Of a DNA stretch of 64,000 nucleotides, positions 9,184 to 19,921 are shown piece after piece. Each line of letters opens with the position of its first letter. Position 1 is the stretch's first letter. The stretch lies in assembly GCF_000222765.1 (NCBI RefSeq), contig NZ_AFUE01000007.1, positions 62,001 to 126,000 on the forward strand. Direction: 5' to 3'. The stretch comes from Streptococcus cristatus ATCC 51100 (GTDB lineage: Bacteria > Bacillota > Bacilli > Lactobacillales > Streptococcaceae). The position numbers were made by a program, and so were the translations under genes. The notes under the pieces were generated by a model that saw nothing but the letters and a program-made list of their open reading frames with translations, did not search any database and was not told where the DNA came from.

Positions 9184-11469
9184 CTAGTCTCCCAATGTAA
9201 CGGTTATTTTTTTCAGTTTTTTCAGGTCTGTATTGACCTTCTCCTTCTGCTTGACAACTTTTGAGCCTTTGCCTTTAAAATTGACTTCCAGCCCTTGCCA
9301 TTCAGCAAATTGCTCCACATTTTCCTTAGTCCAGCCATACATATCTGGCAAATCTTCAAAGTTATCACTTAAAATCAAAATCTGTTGATTAGCTTTCAGT
9401 TCTTGCCCTTCTTTTACAGAAATTTTCTTGATTTCACTGCCTGTTCCTAGGATGACGGGCTGCACTAGATTGCGGCGAAGCTCATCAGCCAAGCCTCCTG
9501 GGCTAATTTGATTTTTCAGCTTCAGTTGCTTGGTCAAACCATCGATAGATGGCATTTTGTAGGTTGTTTCTTTTTCAACCAGTTCCAAAGCAGGGCTATC
9601 ACCAGTCAGATTCAAACTGTCTTTAAGCGCCACAGCTTCTTCCAAGACTGGATTAACAACTTCCTGCCAGAAAAGTGGTGAAAATTTAACTTCAGGCTGC
9701 TGAACAGTGACATACATAATGAAATCTGGACTTTCAGCTGGCGTCATGGCTACCACGGAGTAAATGTAATTATTCTCCCCTTCCAAATAGCCCTTATCTG
9801 TAGCAATTTGGGCTGTTCCGGATTTTACGGCCACATCTTGCCCAGAAACCTTGATAACTGGTTCTCCGCCGATATTCAGTGTTCCATAATAAGGGACCGT
9901 TCCGACCTGAATCATATAGTCCCGAGTCGTTTTCGCTGCTTTTCCTGAAACTGGATGACCAACGATTTCTGGCTGGGATTTACGGGCACTACCTGTTCGT
10001 GAATCATAAATAGCAGAGATAAATTTCGGCTCTAACATAACACCATCATTTGAAATAGCCGAAAAGGCACGTAACATCTGCACTTGGGTTACCCCAATCC
10101 CTTGTCCAAAGGAACTCATAGCAATAGTTACAGCATTGTCTGTAGGCAAGGCACCATATTCTTCATAGCCCATTCCAAAACGAGTCGGTAAGCCAAATTT
10201 GAATTTTGATAGATAGTCTATCCACTTGGCATCTCCCATGTCTTGCTCAATGCGTGTCATCCCAACATTACTAGAGTAAGTAAAACCTTGAGCATAGGTC
10301 AGGACTTGTCCTGTTGATAACCCCATGTTTACATCCCAGTCGCGGATGGTAGCATCTGCAATCTTATATTCCGAGTTATCGTATGTTCCAGTTGGATTAA
10401 AGGATCCATTATCAATCGCTGAGGCTAGAGTCATAACTTTCATCGTTGATCCAGGCTCATACTGCGTCTGGTAAAGGAAGTTATTCCAAGTTTTCAAATG
10501 ATCTACATTCAGGCCCTCTTTAGTATCCGCATTATAAGTCGGACGCTGGGTCGTTGCTAGAATCTCGCCTGTCTTGGCACTGACCAAAGTCGCACTGACA
10601 AATTTTCCTTTAGCTGTTTCTTGGAAGGCATCCATCCGCGTTTCCAAGTATGTCTGTAGCTGGGCAGAGAGGGTTGTATATACATCTTTTCCGTCTTCTG
10701 TCTTAACAGAAACTTCCTCTGAACCTGGGATGATGTTTCCTTTGCTGTCTTTTTCATAGGTAACCAGACCATTCTGACCACCTAAAATACGATCTAGCGA
10801 CTGCTCCATCCCTGATTTCCCTACAAGAGTTTTGTTACCATCTTTATCCTCTTGCATCTGAGCCTGACCGATAAATTGCGAAGCAAAGATACCATTACTA
10901 TAGCTACGGTTAGGGCTGGTTGTAAAATCAATCCCCTCTATCTTTTCCTTTTCCATCGCTTGTCGGATAGAGCTCATAGTACTATAAGTGATCCCATTTC
11001 CTTGGGAACCAAAAGAAACCTGTTTTAAATCCTTTTGCGCAAGTTGCTGCTTAACATAGTCCTTATCCATTCCTAGATGTTGATTAAGAATCTCAGCAAC
11101 CTTTTCATACTGGGACTCCTCTACATAGAGGACCTTGCCAGCAGCGGATTTGTATTTTTTATCAATAACAGCATAAATGTTATAAGTCGTTGCATCTTCA
11201 GCGATCGGGACACCGTTGCGGTCATAGATAGTTCCTCGCTTGGCAGCGACCACGACTGTCTTTTGGTGCACTTGCTTAGCACCTTTTGACAAATTAACAC
11301 CGAATTTCTGATCTGTCCCGATAATGGTCGCAAAATTAATCAAGAAAATGAAAAAAAGAAAGACGGCCAAGGCACTCATGCTTTTTCCCACTCTTTTTCG
11401 ATTGTATTCAGGTGTCTGTCTGTTTTTTAAAGCATATCGCTGAATGTTTTTTAAAAATCTATTACTCAT
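9184..11469 (-). CDS. pbpX: penicillin-binding protein 2X (septal transpeptidase)
   Basis: A 761-residue class B PBP: short cytosolic tail, one membrane anchor (about 31-50), a dimerisation domain, the transpeptidase domain and two C-terminal PASTA modules (about 640-760). The active-site serine lies in STMK (341-344), with SSN at 399-401 and KSG at 549-551, all in standard form. It cross-links septal peptidoglycan with FtsW outside the membrane and is the main beta-lactam target in streptococci. The threonine after the active serine is the usual susceptible-type residue, but sensitivity cannot be concluded from that alone. The gene overlaps ftsL by 8 bases. Confidence 0.97.
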   Translation of the reverse strand: MSNRFLKNIQRYALKNRQTPEYNRKRVGKSMSALAVFLFFIFLINFATIIGTDQKFGVNLSKGAKQVHQKTVVVAAKRGTIYDRNGVPIAEDATTYNIYAVIDKKYKSAAGKVLYVEESQYEKVAEILNQHLGMDKDYVKQQLAQKDLKQVSFGSQGNGITYSTMSSIRQAMEKEKIEGIDFTTSPNRSYSNGIFASQFIGQAQMQEDKDGNKTLVGKSGMEQSLDRILGGQNGLVTYEKDSKGNIIPGSEEVSVKTEDGKDVYTTLSAQLQTYLETRMDAFQETAKGKFVSATLVSAKTGEILATTQRPTYNADTKEGLNVDHLKTWNNFLYQTQYEPGSTMKVMTLASAIDNGSFNPTGTYDNSEYKIADATIRDWDVNMGLSTGQVLTYAQGFTYSSNVGMTRIEQDMGDAKWIDYLSKFKFGLPTRFGMGYEEYGALPTDNAVTIAMSSFGQGIGVTQVQMLRAFSAISNDGVMLEPKFISAIYDSRTGSARKSQPEIVGHPVSGKAAKTTRDYMIQVGTVPYYGTLNIGGEPVIKVSGQDVAVKSGTAQIATDKGYLEGENNYIYSVVAMTPAESPDFIMYVTVQQPEVKFSPLFWQEVVNPVLEEAVALKDSLNLTGDSPALELVEKETTYKMPSIDGLTKQLKLKNQISPGGLADELRRNLVQPVILGTGSEIKKISVKEGQELKANQQILILSDNFEDLPDMYGWTKENVEQFAEWQGLEVNFKGKGSKVVKQKEKVNTDLKKLKKITVTLGD

Positions 11470-11782
11470 TGGTTGTACTCACTGTCTTACGATTTCCCTT
11501 TTGGAGTTTCATATCCTGAGAGCTGGCCAACTGGGACAGCCTTTCATAACGTGTCAATTCATTCACTTCTTGCTTAATATTATCCAATTCAGCCTGCTCT
11601 GACTCAATCTGAGCATTAACTTCAGTCAAATCATGGTTGACCTGCAATAGCTTGGTCTGCATAAACACAATACTGACTGCAAGGATAATCGCTGTTAAAA
11701 TAATGGAGCCATAGAAGGCTTTTTCGACTCGAGAAAATTTCCGAATCCGTTTTTGAATAGGGTGTTGCTTTCTTTCTGCCAT
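11462..11782 (-). CDS. ftsL: cell division protein FtsL
   Basis: This 106-residue bitopic protein has a basic N-terminus ([19 protein letters not shown]), one membrane segment (about 27-46) and a coiled-coil exterior (about 50-90, leucine/glutamate rich). That is the architecture of FtsL, which joins DivIB and DivIC at the septum and supports the FtsW/PBP2X synthase. Its position between rsmH and pbpX confirms the call, since the sequence itself is poorly conserved. It starts 5 bases after the rsmH stop and overlaps pbpX by 8 bases. Confidence 0.95.
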   Translation of the reverse strand: MAERKQHPIQKRIRKFSRVEKAFYGSIILTAIILAVSIVFMQTKLLQVNHDLTEVNAQIESEQAELDNIKQEVNELTRYERLSQLASSQDMKLQKGNRKTVSTTNE

Positions 11783-11787
11783 GAAAC

Positions 11788-12738
11788 TTACTCATGCACC
11801 TTCCTAGCCACGCGCAACTTCGCAGAATGGGCGCGATTATTGGCTTCTAATTCTTCTTTACTTGGTAAAATAGGTTTGCGTGAAACTAACTCCAGCTTGG
11901 GCTGCAAATCATCTGGAATGAAAGGCAGTCCCTTGGGAACATCTACGGTTGAGGCTTCTTTAAACAGTTGCTTGGTCAGACGATCCTCCAGCGAATGAAA
12001 GGTAATCACTGAAATACGACCACCTACAGCCAACAAATCAATGGCCTGCTGAATGGATTCATCGGCCGCCCCCAACTCATCATTGACCTCAATCCGAATA
12101 GCCTGAAAAATCTGCTTAGCTGGATGACCTTTTTTCTTCAGTTCCTTAGCAGGTTTGGCTGATTTGATAATTTCGGCCAGCTCTGTCGTCGTTTCGATGG
12201 GTTTGATTTCTCTCGCTTGCTCGATCTTACGGGCAATCTGCTTGGAAAACTTATCTTCACCATATTTGAAAAAAATACGGACTAAATCGTTGTAAGGATA
12301 TTGATTTACAACTTGGTAAGCTGTCAAGGCAGCTTCTTGATTCATCCGCATATCCAACGGAGCGTCCTGCTTATAAGAAAAACCGCGCTCCCGCTCATCT
12401 AGCTGCGGACTAGATACGCCCAAGTCGTAACAAATTCCATCAATCTTCTCGACCCCTACTTCATTCAAACGAGTCTTGAGATTGCGGAAATTATCCTTGA
12501 TAAAGGTCACCATGCCCCGCTCAATATAGGGAGCCAGACGTTTTTTTGCATTATCAATCGCAGTCTGATCTTGGTCAAAGGCATACAAATGTCCCTTATC
12601 TCCCAGCTTACTCAAAAGATACTCGCTGTGACCAGCTCCGCCCAAGGTCGCATCAACATAGATGCCATCTGATCGAACATCAAGCTGGTCAATCGTTTCG
12701 TGAAGAAGTACAGTAATGTGATGAAATTCTTTTGTCAT
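11788..12738 (-). CDS. rsmH: 16S rRNA (cytosine-1402-N4)-methyltransferase
   Basis: The 316-residue SAM-dependent methyltransferase begins [14 protein letters not shown] and has the motif [14 protein letters not shown] for SAM binding, [19 protein letters not shown], and the C-terminal [10 protein letters not shown] typical of MraW/RsmH. It N4-methylates C1402 in the ribosomal P site. It heads the rsmH-ftsL-pbpX-mraY operon, driven by the extended -10 promoter at 12748-12756. Confidence 0.97.
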   Translation of the reverse strand: MTKEFHHITVLLHETIDQLDVRSDGIYVDATLGGAGHSEYLLSKLGDKGHLYAFDQDQTAIDNAKKRLAPYIERGMVTFIKDNFRNLKTRLNEVGVEKIDGICYDLGVSSPQLDERERGFSYKQDAPLDMRMNQEAALTAYQVVNQYPYNDLVRIFFKYGEDKFSKQIARKIEQAREIKPIETTTELAEIIKSAKPAKELKKKGHPAKQIFQAIRIEVNDELGAADESIQQAIDLLAVGGRISVITFHSLEDRLTKQLFKEASTVDVPKGLPFIPDDLQPKLELVSRKPILPSKEELEANNRAHSAKLRVARKVHE

Positions 12739-12747
12739 ATCCTATCT

Positions 12748-12756
12748 ATTATATCA
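12748..12756 (-). promoter_or_regulatory. extended -10 promoter of the rsmH operon
   Basis: The minus strand reads TGATATAAT, a TGnTATAAT motif about 10 bases before the rsmH ATG. This implies a very short leader. No good -35 is visible; the upstream bases belong to the hairpin at 12771-12841. Confidence 0.55.
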
Positions 12757-12770
12757 CATTCATGTATAAA

Positions 12771-12841
12771 AAAAATCTAAAAGAATATATCAGCTTTTGA
12801 TAGGCCACCTTATAGCCTTTGCAAGTCACTTTTAGATTTTT
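12771..12841. other. long-arm hairpin between divergent rsmH and MFS genes
   Basis: Perfect 13-base arms, AAAAATCTAAAAG (12771-12783) and its complement (12829-12841), flank a 45-base loop. The A/T-rich ends make it look like a terminator on either strand, yet both neighbouring genes are transcribed away from it. It may insulate the two promoters or belong to a small RNA. Confidence 0.6.
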
Positions 12842-12882
12842 ACCACTTAGCTTACCAGCTTCTACCAGTCAGCGAAAAGACC

Positions 12883-12910
12883 TTGCGGGCATGCCATATT
12901 CTGCTATAAT
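12883..12910 (+). promoter_or_regulatory. promoter of the MFS transporter gene
   Basis: TTGCGG (12883-12888) and TATAAT (12905-12910) are 16 bases apart, with a TG extension at 12902-12903. The gene starts at 12984 behind AAGGAG. Confidence 0.7.
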
Positions 12911-12983
12911 CATAACTACCAATGCATTGCGAGTTGGAATTCTTTCACATTCCAAAATTAATTCGTCCCCAAGGAGATTTATT

Positions 12984-14207
12984 ATGAAACTTGCTTTACG
13001 AAATAGACTATTTTCCTTTATCAGTCTGTCACGGATCTTTAATATCCTAGGCTCTTCTATCTATAATATCGTTTTTATCGTATTTGCTTCTAGCATGCCC
13101 CAACCCAAGTTTGCAGTCGGTATTGCCAACTTTATCGTTCTTGTTCCTACCTTTTTCACGGTCTTTGTCGGTATGCAAGCTGACAAAACCCGTCAAAAGG
13201 CTCGCTGGCTTATCCATCTAGGTTATCTGCAAGCCTTCCTCTTCATTCTAGTCGCCCTCCTGACCAAGTCTGCCTCCTACCTCGCCTTTGCTACCGTCTG
13301 CTTTCTCAATATTTTTTCTGACATTATCAGCGACTATCGCAGTGGCTTACAGATGCCTATCTTACAGAAAAATATAGAAGAGAAAGATTTGATGGAAGCT
13401 TACTCTTTCACTCAACTTCTCACTTTTTTAGGAAATTTTGCTGGGCAAGCCTTGGGCGTCTGGTTACTTAGTATCAGCCAGCAGAATTTCGCTATGGTCG
13501 CCCTCATCAACGCCCTCTGCTTCCTACTCTCCTCAAGTACCCTCTATCTGATCCGCCAAAAACTCACCCATGATGCCCCAGCCATTGCAGAGAAAAAACT
13601 CCCTTTCAAGACTCAGATGAAAGACCTTTACCAGAATGTCCAAATGATTTTTGAACAAGAAAAAATCGGAAACTTCCTGCTAGTGCTGCTTCAAGTCCTC
13701 CTCTTAAACGCATTGGCCGGCTCTATCATGGGACTCTACAACCTCTATTTATTGGATCACCCATTTTGGGGGCTGAATCTGAGCCAGTCTCTGCTAGTCA
13801 TCGAGTCCTGCACAGTGATTGGGATTATCTCTGCCAGTGCCTTCTCAAATGATTATTTTTCCAAGCTCTCTCTGATGAGACTCGTCGTTTGGTGCTCGCT
13901 AGCTCTGCTCCTCCTAGGACTCAGCAATTTACTCCAAGCTCCTGCTCTCTTAGGAATTTTCTTTCTTACCTTTCTCATGTACATCTCTGGAAAAATCAAT
14001 CCTAAAATCAACAGCATGCTACTGAGTAAACTTCCCGCGGAAGTATTAGCCCAAACCTCCAACTTTCTTACCATGCTCTTTACCTTTTCCATTCCACTGG
14101 GAAGCATGCTTTTTACCAGCCTTGGTCTGTGGAATATGGGAAGCGCTTGGTTGGTCTTCTCTCTGCTTAGCGGTGTCTGCCTTCTACTCAGTCTCAAAAA
14201 TAACTAG
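12984..14207 (+). CDS. MFS-type membrane transporter
   Basis: A 407-residue, strongly hydrophobic protein with about twelve membrane segments. It has the loop GMQADKTRQKARWLIHLG after segment 2, which resembles the MFS motif A (GxxxDRxGRR). The start is the ATG at 12984, since AAGGAG (12971-12976) is correctly placed; the longer in-frame extension upstream overlaps the promoter. It resembles Mef-like efflux permeases in size and layout, but no substrate can be assigned. It is a single gene with its own promoter and a shared terminator with htpX. Confidence 0.8.
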   Translation: MKLALRNRLFSFISLSRIFNILGSSIYNIVFIVFASSMPQPKFAVGIANFIVLVPTFFTVFVGMQADKTRQKARWLIHLGYLQAFLFILVALLTKSASYLAFATVCFLNIFSDIISDYRSGLQMPILQKNIEEKDLMEAYSFTQLLTFLGNFAGQALGVWLLSISQQNFAMVALINALCFLLSSSTLYLIRQKLTHDAPAIAEKKLPFKTQMKDLYQNVQMIFEQEKIGNFLLVLLQVLLLNALAGSIMGLYNLYLLDHPFWGLNLSQSLLVIESCTVIGIISASAFSNDYFSKLSLMRLVVWCSLALLLLGLSNLLQAPALLGIFFLTFLMYISGKINPKINSMLLSKLPAEVLAQTSNFLTMLFTFSIPLGSMLFTSLGLWNMGSAWLVFSLLSGVCLLLSLKNN

Positions 14208-14231
14208 AGTTAAAAATCGTCATAATTTAAT

Positions 14232-14265
14232 ACAAAAAAGAAGGAAGCCTAGGCTTCCTTCTTTC
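14232..14265. terminator. bidirectional terminator between MFS gene and htpX
   Basis: AAGAAGGAAGCCT (14238-14250) is followed directly by its reverse complement (14251-14263), with A- and T-rich flanks. It serves the convergent MFS (+) and htpX (-) genes. Confidence 0.85.
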
Positions 14266-15171
14266 TTACATATTTTTCAATCTTTCCACCCGATCAGAAA
14301 TTGGTGGGTGAGTATAAAAGAGCTTTTGCAAGCCACCCTTCTTCTTAGGATCATTGATATAGAGGGCTGCACTGGCGTCATCTACATGGTGCTCCATAGG
14401 TTGACTATTGTCTAACTTCAGCAGGGCATTGATCATGCCCTTAGGATTGCGGGTCAGCTCAACACTTGAAGCGTCTGCCAGATACTCACGTTGACGGGAA
14501 ATAGCCAACTGCACCAATGTTGCAGCAAGCGGCGCCAAGAGAAGAGCCAGCAGAGAGACTATCATCAAAACAATTCCTAAGCCATTGTCATTGTCCCGAT
14601 TGTTTCTTCGACGGCCACCACCGCCAAACCACATCATGCGCCCAGCCATGCTAGACAGCATCGTGACAGCACTTGTAAGTGCCACTGCAATCGTCGAAAT
14701 GCGAATATCATAATTGCGAATATGACTGACTTCATGCCCCATTACACCTTCAAGCTCTTCACGATTCATGAGGGCAAGCAAGCCAGTTGTGGCAGCCACT
14801 GCCGCATTCTCAGGCTTTGAGCCAGTCGCAAAGGCATTGGGTGAAGCATCTTCTATGATGTAGACCCGAGGCATAGGAATCTGAGCCACCATAGCCATAT
14901 CCTGCACAACGTGATAAAGTTCAGGCGCTTCCTGCTCGGAAACTTCCCTTGCACCGTTCATTGACATGACAATCTCTGTGGACTGAAAAATCATACTGAC
15001 AGCATAAATACCACCGATGATGAAAGCAATGGCCATCCCACCAAAGGGAGAATCGAGCCAAAGATAGCCGACAGCTGCCCCAATCAAAGCTAAAAGAGCA
15101 AAGAAGGCGACGAGGAGAACCCAAGTGCGCCTTTTATTGCTGGCAATTTGGTCAAACAACATAGTGGCCAC
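14266..15171 (-). CDS. htpX: membrane zinc metalloprotease HtpX
   Basis: The 301-residue protein has paired N-terminal membrane segments (about 18-60), the zinc site HEVSH within [12 protein letters not shown] (about 143-154), two further membrane segments (about 165-225) and [13 protein letters not shown] carrying the third zinc ligand. It degrades damaged membrane proteins. It directly follows the lemA-type gene without a gap, the usual lemA-htpX pair of streptococci, so they form one operon. Family length is normal. Confidence 0.96.
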   Translation of the reverse strand: MATMLFDQIASNKRRTWVLLVAFFALLALIGAAVGYLWLDSPFGGMAIAFIIGGIYAVSMIFQSTEIVMSMNGAREVSEQEAPELYHVVQDMAMVAQIPMPRVYIIEDASPNAFATGSKPENAAVAATTGLLALMNREELEGVMGHEVSHIRNYDIRISTIAVALTSAVTMLSSMAGRMMWFGGGGRRRNNRDNDNGLGIVLMIVSLLALLLAPLAATLVQLAISRQREYLADASSVELTRNPKGMINALLKLDNSQPMEHHVDDASAALYINDPKKKGGLQKLFYTHPPISDRVERLKNM

Positions 15172-15735
15172 CTACCCCAAATCGCTAAAATCCACTTTAG
15201 GAACAGCCTTTTCTTCCTCTGGTGTCTTCAAAAAGTCTGCTGCTTTGAAGCCAAACATACCTGCAATAACATTGCTTGGGAAAGTTTCCATTTTGACATT
15301 GTAGTTGCTGGTTACTGAATTGTAAAGCTGACGAGAATAAGCAATCTTATTTTCTGTATTTGTCAACTCTTCCTGAAGTTTCAAATAGTTTGTATTTGCC
15401 TTAAGGTCTGGGTAATTTTCAGCAACTGCAAAGATACCAGAAATCGAACGAGTCAGGGCATCACTAGCCTCCATAGCTTGGGCAGGTGATGAGGCAGCAG
15501 CTACTTGGTTACGCAATCGAGTAACATTTTCAAAGGTTGATTTCTCATATTTCCCATAACCTTTAACCGTCTCTAAAAGGTTGGGAATCAGGTCATTTCT
15601 GCGCTTGAGCTGGACATCAATCTGACTCCAAGCTTCCTGAGTCTGCATACGGCTTTTAACAAGACCATTGTAAACAGAAATCACGAAAATAGCTACAACT
15701 GCCACAACTGCAATAATAATTAAAAACATGGACAT
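15172..15735 (-). CDS. lemA: LemA family protein
   Basis: A 187-residue protein starting [16 protein letters not shown], with one N-terminal membrane helix followed by a helical domain containing [18 protein letters not shown], the LemA hallmark. The start is the ATG at 15735 behind AAGGAG; a longer in-frame reading to 15789 would extend through the ribosome site and the -10 element. Function is not established, but it commonly accompanies HtpX and may present substrates or scaffold membrane stress responses (inference). Confidence 0.93.
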   Translation of the reverse strand: MSMFLIIIAVVAVVAIFVISVYNGLVKSRMQTQEAWSQIDVQLKRRNDLIPNLLETVKGYGKYEKSTFENVTRLRNQVAAASSPAQAMEASDALTRSISGIFAVAENYPDLKANTNYLKLQEELTNTENKIAYSRQLYNSVTSNYNVKMETFPSNVIAGMFGFKAADFLKTPEEEKAVPKVDFSDLG

Positions 15736-15768
15736 AATAAAGATACTCCTTATGATTTGATTGCACCT

Positions 15769-15777
15769 ATTATAACA
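15769..15777 (-). promoter_or_regulatory. extended -10 promoter of lemA-htpX
   Basis: The minus strand reads TGTTATAAT (TGnTATAAT), about 33 bases upstream of the lemA ATG. There is no clear -35. Confidence 0.6.
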
Positions 15778-15864
15778 AAAAAAGCTCAACCTGTCTTTCT
15801 TGACATGTCATCTAGTAAAATAGGCTTATCTTAAATAATATTCAAGCGCTAAAATAGTCAGAAA

Positions 15865-15893
15865 TCTAGAAAAAGCTTCTTCACTTTTCTAGA
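15865..15893. repeat. inverted repeat between lemA and rsmG
   Basis: TCTAGAAAA (15865-15873) and its reverse complement TTTTCTAGA (15885-15893) form a 9-bp stem with an 11-base loop in the divergent lemA/rsmG region. It could be an operator or a transcript end; no further clue was seen. Confidence 0.4.
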
Positions 15894-15966
15894 AATCAGA
15901 GCAAGTCAGTATCTAATCCTTGGGTACCCAAGAAGCCAATCATCAGAAGCACCCTGCCCCGTTTTA

Positions 15967-15975
15967 TGATATAAT
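15967..15975 (+). promoter_or_regulatory. extended -10 promoter that sets the rsmG start
   Basis: TGATATAAT lies only a few bases before an in-frame ATG at 15979. Transcription would begin at or after that ATG, so translation must start downstream, at 16006. Confidence 0.65.
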
Positions 15976-16005
15976 AGGATGAATACTGAAAACAAGGATG
16001 AAACT

Positions 16006-16719
16006 ATGACACCGCAAGAATTTTACCAGCTACTAAGCCAGCAGGGAATTGAGCTGACCGATCGCCAGAAAGACCAGTTTGAGCGTTATTTTGAACTCTT
16101 GGTCGAATGGAATGAAAAAATCAATCTGACAGCTATCACAGAAAAAAATGAGGTCTATCTCAAGCATTTCTATGATTCAATTGCACCCGTTTTGCAAGGC
16201 CTGATTGATAATCAAGAGCTTAAGCTATTAGATATCGGAGCCGGTGCCGGCTTTCCTAGCCTCCCTATGAAAATCATCTGTCCCCAGCTGGATGTAACCA
16301 TCATTGACTCCCTTAACAAACGAATCAACTTCCTAAAACTACTTGCAGAAGAGCTGGAGTTGGACAAGGTTCACTTCTACCACGGCCGTGCAGAAGACTT
16401 TGCTCAGGACAAGGCCTTTCGAGCTCAATTTGACCTAGTGACTGCCCGTGCAGTCGCTCGGATGCAAGTCCTATCTGAACTGACCATTCCCTATCTAAAA
16501 GTTGGCGGGAAGCTCCTAGCACTCAAGGCTTCCAACGCTCCTGAAGAACTGGAAGAAGCAAAAAATGCCCTCAACTTACTCTTTAGCAAGGTCCAAGACA
16601 ACCTCAGTTATGCCCTACCAAACGGTGATCCCCGCTTTATCACAGTGGTTGAAAAGAAGAAAGAAACGCCCAATAAATACCCCCGCAAGGCCGGTATGCC
16701 AAATAAAAGACCATTATAA
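16006..16719 (+). CDS. rsmG: 16S rRNA (guanine-527-N7)-methyltransferase
   Basis: The 237-residue protein begins [10 protein letters not shown] and has the GidB/RsmG SAM motif [17 protein letters not shown], then NKRINFL and VTARAVARM. It methylates G527 of 16S rRNA, and loss gives low-level streptomycin resistance in many bacteria. The ATG at 16006 was chosen because AAGGAT precedes it and the upstream ATG at 15979 overlaps the promoter. It is a single gene ending at a bidirectional hairpin. Confidence 0.95.
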   Translation: MTPQEFYQLLSQQGIELTDRQKDQFERYFELLVEWNEKINLTAITEKNEVYLKHFYDSIAPVLQGLIDNQELKLLDIGAGAGFPSLPMKIICPQLDVTIIDSLNKRINFLKLLAEELELDKVHFYHGRAEDFAQDKAFRAQFDLVTARAVARMQVLSELTIPYLKVGGKLLALKASNAPEELEEAKNALNLLFSKVQDNLSYALPNGDPRFITVVEKKKETPNKYPRKAGMPNKRPL

Positions 16720-16724
16720 AAAGA

Positions 16725-16754
16725 AAAATCAGGCAATCCTTGCCTGATTTTTTA
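16725..16754. terminator. bidirectional terminator between rsmG and the 16.8-kb membrane protein
   Basis: AAATCAGGCAA pairs with TTGCCTGATTT around a 3-base loop, flanked by A- and T-runs. It serves rsmG (+) and the convergent gene at 16771 (-). Confidence 0.85.
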
Positions 16755-16770
16755 TGTTTGTTAAACCATA

Positions 16771-17355
16771 TTATTTTTCCACAGCTTCATTATAGATTCG
16801 AATCCGAGGAGCAACTTGATTTATCACATCTAAAAACTGTAATAAGTCAATATATTTTTGATCCGTATAAGGTCCAAAAGCCAGACGAATATCTTTGTTA
16901 GAACTCATTGGATTGTAATACAGATACAGGTGATGAACTTTTGCATACTTTGTTTCTTGCACTTCCTCAATCTTAATGGTCACATCAATTAAATCAGAAA
17001 GCATGAGAAATTGGAAATAAGCATCCACCCGTATGATGGCATCCTTGTAGAGATAGAGAGATAAGCTTTCACGCGCATAACGAGAGTCGCTATAAATCAG
17101 TTGAAGATCCTTTTCCAGCTCTGGAAAGTGAGAATAAAGTTCTTGACAGCGTCGCAAACTCTTTTCCCTATTGACTATAGCAAGGCAAGTAAAGAGACCG
17201 CTCATCGCCATTAGCAAGATGATTGAAATCAGGGTCATTCTCCCCCCGACTTCATCTGTCTGTGACAAAGCCAAGAGCAAAACGAAAGCCCCTAGACCAC
17301 AAAAAACAGGAAAAAGTAATTCCTTATAAAATTTAAGATTTATTTTTTCTTGCAC
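16771..17355 (-). CDS. membrane protein of unknown function
   Basis: A protein of about 194 residues with two N-terminal membrane segments (about 10-30 and 37-58) and a cytosolic domain of about 130 residues rich in tyrosine and aspartate. I do not recognise the family. No ATG start exists. The GTG at 17353-17355 is preferred because AGAGGA lies 6 bases upstream, while a TTG at 17358 is too close. It follows ecfT on the same strand by about 45 bases and may be read with it, though no functional link is evident. Confidence 0.6.
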   Translation of the reverse strand: MQEKINLKFYKELLFPVFCGLGAFVLLLALSQTDEVGGRMTLISIILLMAMSGLFTCLAIVNREKSLRRCQELYSHFPELEKDLQLIYSDSRYARESLSLYLYKDAIIRVDAYFQFLMLSDLIDVTIKIEEVQETKYAKVHHLYLYYNPMSSNKDIRLAFGPYTDQKYIDLLQFLDVINQVAPRIRIYNEAVEK

Positions 17356-17400
17356 CAATTATCCTCTCAATCCAAACATGGCTCGTTTCCCACCTCGATC

Positions 17401-18237
17401 CTAGGCCCAAGGATTATAAAACCGTCCTTGATTGACAACGAAAAGAAGAAGGCTGAGGGCTAGTAGAAGGACGGATACCATGATTACAAGTTTGTCTAGT
17501 TTTCCGAAGGCTTGCTGGGTGTACCAGGTCCGCTTTTTGTTTTTCCCAAAGCGACGCAGCTCCATGGCCGTTGCGATAGTATTGATTCGCTCGAGCGAGC
17601 TGAAAATCAGGGGAATGACGATTTGCAGATTGCCCTTGACCCGCTTGCTAAGGGGAGCCTTTTTGGATAATTCTTGCCCACGCGCCTCTTGAGACATCTT
17701 GATGAGGTAAAATTCCTCCTGTAAATCTGGAATATACCGCAGGGTCAGACTGACCGCATAAGCAATCTTATAAGAAAGGCCGATTTGATTCAGACTGGAA
17801 GCAAATTGACTGGGATGGGTGGTCATGAGAAAGATCACCGCTAGGGGAATCGTTGAGAAATACTTGAGCAAAAGATTCAAGAGATAAAAGAGCTCCTGAA
17901 GCGTGAGATTATAAGCTCCCCAGCCTGTCCAGAGCAAATCCTTGGCTCCGTAAATTTCCACCCCATACTGAGGGGCAAAGAGATAGACCATGAGAATATT
18001 CAGCCCTGCAAAGGTTCCCGCAAAAGCCAAAACGAAAGAAATGTCTTTCAGCCGAATCTCAGACACTCGAAATAAAATCAGGGAAGCTAGCGCCACAAGA
18101 AGGAGGAAGCGCGTATCGTAGCTCATCATGGCTGCCACCGAAACCAGGATAAAAAAGATTAGTTTGCTAGCACCAGAAAGAGTATGGAGAAAAGTCTTTC
18201 CGGCATGGTAGCCAATCAATTTCTGTTGATTAAACAT
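17401..18237 (-). CDS. ecfT: ECF transporter transmembrane (T) component
   Basis: The 278-residue protein has about five to six membrane segments and a cytosolic region containing [10 protein letters not shown], the Ala-Arg-Gly signature of EcfT that couples to the ATPases. It is the energy-transducing scaffold of a vitamin or trace-nutrient ECF importer. It overlaps the upstream double ATPase gene by 8 bases, so the two are translationally coupled. No S component is encoded in this operon; candidates lie at 28765-29328 and 30414-31007. The substrate is unknown. Confidence 0.9.
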   Translation of the reverse strand: MFNQQKLIGYHAGKTFLHTLSGASKLIFFILVSVAAMMSYDTRFLLLVALASLILFRVSEIRLKDISFVLAFAGTFAGLNILMVYLFAPQYGVEIYGAKDLLWTGWGAYNLTLQELFYLLNLLLKYFSTIPLAVIFLMTTHPSQFASSLNQIGLSYKIAYAVSLTLRYIPDLQEEFYLIKMSQEARGQELSKKAPLSKRVKGNLQIVIPLIFSSLERINTIATAMELRRFGKNKKRTWYTQQAFGKLDKLVIMVSVLLLALSLLLFVVNQGRFYNPWA

Positions 18238-19915
18238 GACTTTCCTCCTTTTTTCGCATGTAAAATTGAGTCAGAGCTAGCGGATCCACTCCCAGCTTCT
18301 CAGCTAGGCTAAAAATCGATGTTTCCTTTAAATTGGCCGCTGCAATCAACTCATGATCGGACAGGACCTGAGCAGGCGACTGGTCTGCTAAAATCTGGCC
18401 GTCCACCACCACGATGGCCCGATCCGAATAATCCAGCATGAGCTGCATATCATGGGTAATCATGATAATCGTGTGCCCCTGCTGGTTTAGCTCATCGAGA
18501 AAGTCCATCATTTCTGTATAATGGCGCTGATCCTGACCAGCTGTTGGCTCATCCAAAAGGATAATCTCTGGATTCAGCACCAAAATAGAAGCAATGGTCA
18601 CCCGCTTCTTCTGACCAAAAGACAGGGCTGAAATCGGCCAACTGCGGAATTCATAGAGACCGCAAGTTTTGAGAACAGCATGAACCCTTTCTTCAATTTC
18701 TACCTCTGCCAAACCACGCAACCGCAGTCCCAGAGCCACTTCATCTAAGATCATTGTGGTCGAAATCATCTGATTGGGATTTTGCAAGACATAGCCAATC
18801 CGCTCCGCTCGCTCCTTGATAGAGTCTCCCTTGATATCCTGTCCCTGCCAACGATACTCCCCTTCTGTATCAATAAAACGACAGAGAGTCTTGGCTAGAG
18901 TAGACTTGCCAGCACCATTTTTCCCAACGATGGCTATCCGCTCACCCTTGAAAATCTTCAGACTGATATCCTGCAAAATAGGTTGATTACTCTGATATGC
19001 AAAGGAAACATGATCGAGCTCTAAAAGAGCTTCGTGACGATTGTCAACCTGCTCTGCTTTTTGGTCGGTCAGATTCTGCGAAAGTCCTGTAAGTTCCAGC
19101 TTTGTTAAATCAGCCAGATGAGTCGCGCTTGCCACATCGAAACCAAGCTGCCGCAAGGCTGTGATATAGAGAGGTTCTCGAATCCCATTTTCCGCTAAAA
19201 GCTCTGTCTTGAGCAGATCATCCGGCGCGCCGTTAAAGAGGATTTGCCCATCATTGACAAGGACAACTCGGTCAACAGGTCGATAAAGAACGTCTTCCAA
19301 GCGATGTTCGATGATGATGGTCGTGGTCGCAGCTTCCCTGTGAATCTGATCAATCAAGTCAATCGTGTCCTGACCAGACTTGGGATCGAGATTAGCTAAA
19401 GGCTCATCAAACAGCAAAATTGGACTCTCATCGATCAAGACACCCGCTAGACTGACCCGCTGCTTCTGCCCACCAGACAAGTCTTGAGGACGATGGTCCA
19501 AAAGCTGCTCTAGGTCTAGTTGCTTCGCCCAACGGATGACTTTCTCCCGCATCAAGGGCAATTCCACCATATCATTTTCCAGAGCAAAGGCCAGATCCTC
19601 TGCTACACTGAGTCCGATAAACTGACCATCCGTGTCCTGCAAAACCGTGCTGACAAGATTTGACTTGTCATAAATACTGCTATCAAAGGCTGGCTGCCCC
19701 TTAATCAAGAGTTGGCCACTGGCCTGTCCCTTGTAAATATTGGGAATAATGCCGTTGAGACACTGACCTAAGGTTGACTTACCAGAGCCAGACGGCCCAA
19801 TCAGCAGCACCTTTTCCCCTTCATAAATGGTCAGATTGATATGCTTCAAAGTTGGCTCCGACTGAGCCTGATATTGAAAACTAAAATCTTCAAATTGAAT
19901 AATTGGTTTTTTCAT
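18230..19915 (-). CDS. ECF transporter duplicated ATPase (two ABC domains)
   Basis: A 561-residue protein made of two ABC ATPase domains in tandem. Domain 1 (about 1-270) has [18 protein letters not shown] and [11 protein letters not shown]. Domain 2 (about 295-540) has GKNGAGKST, the variant signature LSFGQKKRV and [10 protein letters not shown]. This fused form, as in YkoD-type proteins, replaces the separate EcfA and EcfA' subunits and powers an ECF importer with the T component downstream. It lies 6 bases after the nucleoside phosphorylase gene. The fusion points to a dedicated (group I-like) rather than a shared ECF module, but no S gene is adjacent. Confidence 0.92.
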   Translation of the reverse strand: MKKPIIQFEDFSFQYQAQSEPTLKHINLTIYEGEKVLLIGPSGSGKSTLGQCLNGIIPNIYKGQASGQLLIKGQPAFDSSIYDKSNLVSTVLQDTDGQFIGLSVAEDLAFALENDMVELPLMREKVIRWAKQLDLEQLLDHRPQDLSGGQKQRVSLAGVLIDESPILLFDEPLANLDPKSGQDTIDLIDQIHREAATTTIIIEHRLEDVLYRPVDRVVLVNDGQILFNGAPDDLLKTELLAENGIREPLYITALRQLGFDVASATHLADLTKLELTGLSQNLTDQKAEQVDNRHEALLELDHVSFAYQSNQPILQDISLKIFKGERIAIVGKNGAGKSTLAKTLCRFIDTEGEYRWQGQDIKGDSIKERAERIGYVLQNPNQMISTTMILDEVALGLRLRGLAEVEIEERVHAVLKTCGLYEFRSWPISALSFGQKKRVTIASILVLNPEIILLDEPTAGQDQRHYTEMMDFLDELNQQGHTIIMITHDMQLMLDYSDRAIVVVDGQILADQSPAQVLSDHELIAAANLKETSIFSLAEKLGVDPLALTQFYMRKKEESHV

Positions 19916-19921
19916 GTTTTT

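Noticed and set aside
10574-10759. Opposite-strand frame within pbpX
   Set aside because: It is a shadow of the pbpX frame with no start signals.
12819-12983. N-terminal extension of the MFS protein
   Set aside because: It overlaps the promoter and a hairpin arm, has no ribosome site, and the extra residues are not membrane-protein-like.
15979-16005. Upstream ATG as the rsmG start
   Set aside because: It lies 3 bases after the extended -10 and would not be in the mRNA. AAGGAT supports the ATG at 16006.
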